The notes under the pieces were generated by a model. The model did not search any database, was not told the origin of the DNA, and worked only from the letters and a program-made list of their open reading frames with translations. Made by a program: the position numbers and the translations under genes. A stretch of 8,764 nucleotides of DNA from Acidocella sp. 35-58-6 (GTDB lineage: Bacteria; Pseudomonadota; Alphaproteobacteria; Acetobacterales; Acetobacteraceae), in the NCBI GenBank assembly GCA_002281005.1, contig NCFD01000031.1:1-8764 (forward strand), written 5' to 3'. Below, in pieces: positions 6,800-8,764 of the stretch. Numbering within the stretch: position 1 is the stretch's first letter; each line of letters opens with the position of its first letter.

Positions 6800-8104
6800 T
6801 TGAAATTCCTGTTCGTTCATCAGAATTTTCCCGGGCAATATTTGCATATTGTGCGTAACCTGCTGGCTGATAATGAGGCGAACCCGGGCACCCACGAAAT
6901 CGTTTTTATGACCGAGCCCAACCTTAATGTGCTAGCTGGCGTGCGCAAAGTTACTTATGCCAAGCCACCTTTATTACAGGCCGGGGTGCACCGCGACGCG
7001 GCTGAATTTGATGTTGCGATGCGACGGGCAGAAGCCTGTGCAACCGGGGCCCGGCAAATTAAAAAACTTGGCTTTGTGCCTGATATTATCATCGGCCACC
7101 ATGGCTGGGGCGAGATGCTGAACCTGGGGGATGTATTTCCGGGTGTGCCGCTTCTGGGATATTTTGAATTCTACTATCAGCCTGAAGACGCCGATGTGAA
7201 TTTTGACCCGGAATTTCCGATGGCACGCGAACGGTTCGCCGGCGTGCGCGCTAAAAATGCGGTGAACTTGCAAGCTCTGGCATTAGAACAACATGGCCAG
7301 GTGCCGACACGCTGGCAAAAAAGCACCTATCCCGAATGGGCCAAGCCTTCGATCCATCTGCTTGAAGAAGGGGTTGATCTGGATGTTTGCAAACCCATCG
7401 CGGCGCGCGCCAAAAAATCCCTGTCCGTGCGCGGTTTAAATGTCACGGCGCAAAATAAACTCATCACCTATGTGGCCCGAAACCTCGAACCTTATCGGGG
7501 TTTCCATACCTTCATGCGAGCGTTACCAAAAATTTTGGCAGCCCGGCCCGATGCTGTGGTTTCGGTGGTGGGCGGTGATGAGATCAGCTACGGAGCGCCA
7601 CCTCCGAAGGGCAACTGGCGCGAGGTGATGCTGGCGGAGCTCGGCAGCAAAATTGACTTAACCCGCGTGCATTTTCTCGGCAAAATTCCCTACGACCAGC
7701 ATCTGGCTTTGTTGAAGCGCTCAGATGCGCATATTTATTTGTCGTATCCATTTGTGGCCTCGTGGTCATTGCGCGAGTCTCTGGCGTGCGGGTGCCTGGT
7801 CATTGGTGCTGATACCGCGACCGTGACGGAATTCGTCAAGCATCGCAAAAACGGCTTGGTGGTGCCCACGCTCGACCATGACGCGATTGCCGAAACCACG
7901 CTGATGGCGCTGGCCAGCCCTAAATTGACGGCGCCGCTACGGTTGGGGGCGCGGGAATTTGCTGAGAAGCACCTTGATTTGCAGGTTTATTTGGCCCGAT
8001 ACCGGGCCTTAATCGAAAAAGTGGCTGGAAAGCGGTTACTGCCGGTGAAACCCAAGCTGGCTGCTGCGCGGCCCGTGAAGGCCAAGCCCACGCGGACGGC
8101 GTGA
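6800..8104 (+). CDS. GT4 glycosyltransferase with PF12000-type N-terminal domain
   Basis: This 434-residue GT-B enzyme should transfer a sugar from a nucleotide donor to a glycan in the cytoplasm or at the inner membrane. The N-terminus KFLFVHQNFPGQY and the segment GYFEFYYQPEDADVNFDPEF (120-139), followed by KNAVNLQ (about 152-158) and PTRWQKSTYP (169-178), are hallmark features of the 'glycosyltransferase family 4 group' N-domain. The C-lobe begins near YVARNLEPYRGF (224-235) and contains VVGGDE and YPFVASWSLRESLACG (316-331). E326 is the second Glu of the usual E-x7-E motif; Phe318 occupies the first. The tail from about 411 is Lys/Pro/Ala-rich and probably disordered. The start must be TTG 6800: TAG at 6788 closes the frame just upstream, no in-frame ATG occurs for over 30 codons, and AGG (6789-6791) sits 8 nt before it. 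Tight spacing suggests co-transcription with the ChW-like gene. Donor and acceptor are unknown. Confidence 0.94.
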   Translation: MKFLFVHQNFPGQYLHIVRNLLADNEANPGTHEIVFMTEPNLNVLAGVRKVTYAKPPLLQAGVHRDAAEFDVAMRRAEACATGARQIKKLGFVPDIIIGHHGWGEMLNLGDVFPGVPLLGYFEFYYQPEDADVNFDPEFPMARERFAGVRAKNAVNLQALALEQHGQVPTRWQKSTYPEWAKPSIHLLEEGVDLDVCKPIAARAKKSLSVRGLNVTAQNKLITYVARNLEPYRGFHTFMRALPKILAARPDAVVSVVGGDEISYGAPPPKGNWREVMLAELGSKIDLTRVHFLGKIPYDQHLALLKRSDAHIYLSYPFVASWSLRESLACGCLVIGADTATVTEFVKHRKNGLVVPTLDHDAIAETTLMALASPKLTAPLRLGAREFAEKHLDLQVYLARYRALIEKVAGKRLLPVKPKLAAARPVKAKPTRTA

Positions 8105-8137
8105 CGGCGGGCTTTGTGGGTGCTACCGCCGAAACAG

Positions 8138-8764
8138 ATGTTCAAACGATTTATCAAATCCCACACGGTGCAAACCGCCATTGCCTGGCTGGCAGCCAGC
8201 TATTTGCGGCTGATTGACCGTACCACCCGCTGGCAAGTTGTGGGGGATGCAAACCTTGCGGCCTTTTCAGAGGGGCCGCCCTGTATTTTGGCGTTCTGGC
8301 ACGAAACCTTGCCCTCAATGCCGTTGTTCTGGGTGCACACCCATTCAAAAATCGGCGTCAGCGCCTTGGTCAGCCTGCACCGTGATGGCCAATTGATCGG
8401 TACGATTGCGAAGTTTTTTCAGATCGATGTGGCGCATGGGTCGAGCACACGCGGGGGCGCGGCGGGGCTGCGGGCGTTACTCAAAACCTTGCAGGATGGT
8501 CGGCATGTGGGGCTTACACCCGATGGCCCGCGCGGGCCGCGCCGCCAGGCGGCACCCGGCGTTGCACAACTGGCAGCACTCAGTGGAGCGCGTATTTTGC
8601 CGTGTGCCGTGAATACCGCACGCGCCGTACAGCTTAATTCATGGGACAGAATGCGGGTGCCACTGCCTTTCGGGCGGGGCAAGCTGGTGTTTGAACCACT
8701 GATCACAGTGCCCCGACAAGATTGGCAGGCGGCGATTCCGGGTATTGAGGCGGCTTTAACCGCC
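8138..8764 (+). CDS. DUF374-type lysophospholipid acyltransferase family protein, 3' partial
   Basis: The frame is open from ATG 8138 to the window end, giving 209 residues without a stop, close to full length for the family. LPLAT-fold enzymes transfer acyl groups to glycerol- or glucosamine-based lipids; DUF374 members are often encoded near lipid A/Kdo genes, but their substrate is not well established. Motifs seen: FWHE (53-56) with the probable catalytic H55; HGSSTRGGAAGLR (100-112), typical of DUF374; TPDGPRGPR (127-135), a family signature; and NSWDRMRVPLPFGRG near the end. Residues 10-26 are moderately hydrophobic and could lie on the inner membrane. The gene begins 33 nt after the preceding glycosyltransferase. 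No strong ribosome-binding site precedes ATG 8138; GTG 8120 (adding MLPPKQ) is an in-frame alternative with GGCGGG at 8106-8111. It may be the first gene of a lipid A/LPS-core group continuing to the right. Confidence 0.92.
   Translation, partial: MFKRFIKSHTVQTAIAWLAASYLRLIDRTTRWQVVGDANLAAFSEGPPCILAFWHETLPSMPLFWVHTHSKIGVSALVSLHRDGQLIGTIAKFFQIDVAHGSSTRGGAAGLRALLKTLQDGRHVGLTPDGPRGPRRQAAPGVAQLAALSGARILPCAVNTARAVQLNSWDRMRVPLPFGRGKLVFEPLITVPRQDWQAAIPGIEAALTA

Overview
The window is a dense, single-strand (+) gene cluster from a Gram-negative bacterium, most likely an alphaproteobacterium of the Acetobacteraceae type. This placement is an inference. It rests on the moderately high GC content, the combination of an HlyD-type adaptor with very large composite glycosyltransferases, and a DUF374-type acyltransferase, which is a family of outer-membrane-bearing bacteria. 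No rRNA, tRNA, insertion sequence, phage gene, CRISPR array or convincing terminator was found.

Layout: (1) 1-1014, the 3' part of an HlyD-family type I secretion adaptor whose start lies outside the window. (2) 1051-2856, a 601-residue Sel1-repeat protein with about 14 repeats. (3) 2884-5793, a 969-residue composite protein with a TPR-like segment, a beta-rich segment, a GT2 glycosyltransferase and a GT4-type GT-B glycosyltransferase. (4) 5794-5916, an AT-rich gap with a weak promoter candidate and a small inverted repeat. (5) 5917-6783, an unrecognised 288-residue protein whose C-terminal half looks like three degenerate repeats resembling the hydrophobic-W (ChW) type. (6) 6800-8104, a GT4 glycosyltransferase with the PF12000-type N-terminal domain and an obligatory TTG start. 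(7) 8138-8764, a DUF374-type lysophospholipid acyltransferase-like protein cut off by the window end.

How the genes may work together: genes 1-3 are spaced by 27-36 nt and genes 5-7 by 16-33 nt, so they read as one operon or two consecutive ones split by the 123-nt gap. The first six genes combine a secretion adaptor, a scaffold-type repeat protein, at least three glycosyltransferase catalytic domains and a possible glycan- or protein-binding repeat protein. A coherent but unproven reading is a system that builds a surface glycan, or glycosylates a large protein exported by a type I secretion system. The DUF374 gene may belong instead to a neighbouring lipid A/LPS group that starts at the right edge. 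The most unusual element is the ChW-like protein encoded between two glycosyltransferases.
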